From: Acrasis kona
Lineage: Eukaryota; Heterolobosea; Eutetramitea; Acrasida; Acrasidae
NCBI GenBank assembly: GCA_026419775.2
Contig: JAOPGA020000821.1
Coordinates: 86,857 to 150,856 of the forward strand
Direction: 5' to 3'
Length of the DNA: 64,000 nucleotides
Below are positions 62,974-64,000 of the stretch, in pieces; position 1 is the stretch's first letter; each line of letters begins with the position of its first letter. The position numbers and the translations under genes are program-made. The notes beneath the pieces are model-generated. The model made no database searches. It was not told where the DNA came from and saw nothing but the letters and a program-made list of their open reading frames with translations.

Positions 62974-63075
62974 CTGGGATACGAACCAGCACAGTACCTG
63001 GCAGGGATACGAACCTGTTACAGAGGATATTGGGATACGAACCAATAAGCTAAAAATTCAAGGAAACGAACTTGA
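62974..63075. repeat. four tandem hairpins, conserved loop, covarying stems
   Basis: On the plus strand, loops GATACGAA (62978, 63006, 63034) and GAAACGAA (63063) recur every 28, 28 and 29 nt. Each is closed by a different perfect stem: CTGG/CCAG, CAGG/CCTG, TATTGG/CCAATA and TCAAG/CTTGA. On the minus strand the first three read GGTTCGTATCC, close to a tRNA T arm / pol III B box. No tRNA body is present. The period is not a multiple of three, so this is not a coding repeat. Confidence 0.75.
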
Positions 63076-63182
63076 TTTTTTCGGTATCATAAAAGGAATA
63101 CATAATTACTTCCTCATCCATAATCATGACTTTTTACATTCTATAGATTCATTGTGTGTTCGCGAAGCATTTTCGTCTATTC

Positions 63183-63413
63183 TCATTCTCTTGTTGTAAA
63201 ACAGAACAAAAGGAACCAAAACCAAAACAAAATTCCGGAACTTGGAGTTTTGTTAGGAACCCTAAACTGAATCTGCCAGAGCAGCGAAAGGGTTATGATC
63301 GGCTCACATTTGGAGACGGACAATTTGAAGAATCAATTCTAATCGAATTAAATTATAGAATTCTACTGTGCGACGCAAAATTTTACAATCATATCGACCA
63401 TCGTTTGTTTTAG
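63183..63413 (+). other. possible terminal exon, unrecognised
   Basis: Open frame ending TAG 12 bp before the stop of the convergent OTU-like gene, as other convergent pairs in this window do. Encodes a Lys/Pro-rich start (QKEPKPKQNS) then SFVRNPKLNLPEQRKGYDRL. An acceptor (CAG) sits at about 63203. No upstream exon joins in a convincing frame. Confidence 0.3.
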
Positions 63414-63424
63414 AAAACATGTTT

Positions 63425-64000
63425 TTATTCGAAAGACCACTTGGACTTTATTGTGAAGGATTTCCCGTTTGGATCCTTGGCCACTGATTTATTCAATTTG
63501 ACATGCTTTGCATCAAAATCCACTAATTCCTCTCTATCTTCCCATTCTCTAATATCATCTCTTTTCAGATAGGATATGATCATTCCTTTCAATTGATCGA
63601 TGTTTTTTGGAGCTTCATCCAGTTTGCACTCCGTTGGCTTCTTATCATCATTCTTGTACACATAGATCTTGATCTTATGACCTCGACCATGTGACTTACC
63701 TTTGCGTTGTTTAAGATCATTAGTCGATAGGAGTGCATCATAGTGGTTAATTCCATTGTAATGAAGTCTGATGATTTTCTCGCCATCACCATACGTTAAT
63801 TCTGAATTATTCTCACCATTAATATAAACCATCACTGTTGCTTTATAAGCTTTAGCAGCAGCCAGAATCTCAGCTTGGGAGCCAAATGTTGTCAGATTCG
63901 ACATGTCATGCAAATACTGTCTCACTGTTTGATCTTTTTGTTCATCATGCGTTCCCGCCATTGCAGTCAAAAGTTGATTACCACTTTTGATTACTTGCGC
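63425..64000 (-). CDS. OTU-like protein, N-terminus outside the window, probable inactive
   Basis: At least 191 aa; the frame is open to the window edge. OTU-fold deubiquitinase layout: GNQLLTAMAGTH at the position of the catalytic DGNCLFRALAG, FGSQAEILAAAKAYKATVMV, and the conserved histidine motif GINHYDALL. In the first motif the catalytic Cys is Gln and the preceding Asp is Ser (SGNQL). The C-terminal 90 residues (KGKSHGRGHKIKIYVYKND and after) look like a separate ubiquitin-like or charged domain. If it is an OTU homologue it should not be a cysteine protease. Confidence 0.6.
   Translation of the reverse strand, partial: AQVIKSGNQLLTAMAGTHDEQKDQTVRQYLHDMSNLTTFGSQAEILAAAKAYKATVMVYINGENNSELTYGDGEKIIRLHYNGINHYDALLSTNDLKQRKGKSHGRGHKIKIYVYKNDDKKPTECKLDEAPKNIDQLKGMIISYLKRDDIREWEDREELVDFDAKHVKLNKSVAKDPNGKSFTIKSKWSFE

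Noticed and set aside
62974-63075. CRISPR array or tandem tRNA genes
   Set aside because: Stems differ between units and spacers are only 12-16 nt, unlike CRISPR; B-box-like loops are present but there is no A box, anticodon arm or acceptor stem.

Overview
This window is eukaryotic nuclear DNA from a free-living, compact-genome protist. The evidence is: more than 30 spliceosomal GT-AG introns of about 35-49 nt, AATAAA polyadenylation signals a few bases after (or overlapping) stop codons, a nuclear tRNA-His, and a mixed protein set including PRPF31, SPO11, GAR1, CRIPT, ASPM, alkaline ceramidase, an RNA-dependent RNA polymerase, a fungal-type Zn2Cys6 factor, a two-component phosphorelay protein and mucin-like adhesins. 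TAA, TAG and TGA all act as stops, so the code is standard. The combination fits a heterolobosean (Acrasis- or Naegleria-like) or amoebozoan amoeba; the clade is an inference and I cannot place the species.

Layout. 0.1-7.1 kb: UDP-glucose dehydrogenase, PIG-C, PRPF31, SPO11 (7 exons) and an ACER3-like alkaline ceramidase, packed with gaps of 20-260 bp; PRPF31 and SPO11 diverge from a 32-bp spacer. 7.2-15.5 kb: tRNA-His(GTG), a membrane-anchored double amidohydrolase, an MRH/Atg27-like receptor, a 7-exon MFS transporter with a 15-nt microexon, a gene-poor stretch with a possible small gene or relic, and a hydrophobic multi-pass protein. 15.5-22 kb (minus strand): catalase, a 7-TM protein and an ASPM-like spindle protein. 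22.6-28.5 kb: two secreted/surface genes (a 1521-aa mucin/EGF-like adhesin and a 264-aa secreted protein) that share a cysteine-rich HW[YWF] module I do not recognise. 28.7-40.6 kb (minus strand): CRIPT, a Zn2Cys6 regulator, a propeller-like protein, a 1999-aa coiled-coil protein and two unknown acidic proteins. 40.9-48.3 kb: GAR1, a METTL21-type methyltransferase, a parallel beta-helix protein, a decayed NHL-repeat membrane gene, an aldo-keto reductase and a DUF4209/ERMARD-type gene with one frameshift. 48.3-64 kb: SLC43-like MFS carrier, two disordered proteins, RdRP, a TPR/ankyrin/MYND protein, a GAF-HisKA-REC protein without an ATPase domain, a tectonin propeller, a three-RRM protein, a four-unit hairpin array with covarying stems, and part of an OTU-like protein lacking the expected Cys.

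The genes do not form an operon or a single pathway. RNA biology recurs (PRPF31, CRIPT, GAR1, RdRP, RRM protein), as do cell-surface functions (PIG-C for GPI anchors, UGDH for UDP-glucuronate, mucin-like adhesin, MRH receptor). The most unusual signals are the hairpin array at 62974-63075, the HW[YWF] module, stop codons built into AATAAA signals, and the microexon and in-frame intron of the MFS gene. Many gene models here were assembled by eye from short ORFs using GT-AG junctions that restore family-conserved sequence; they are predictions without transcript support.
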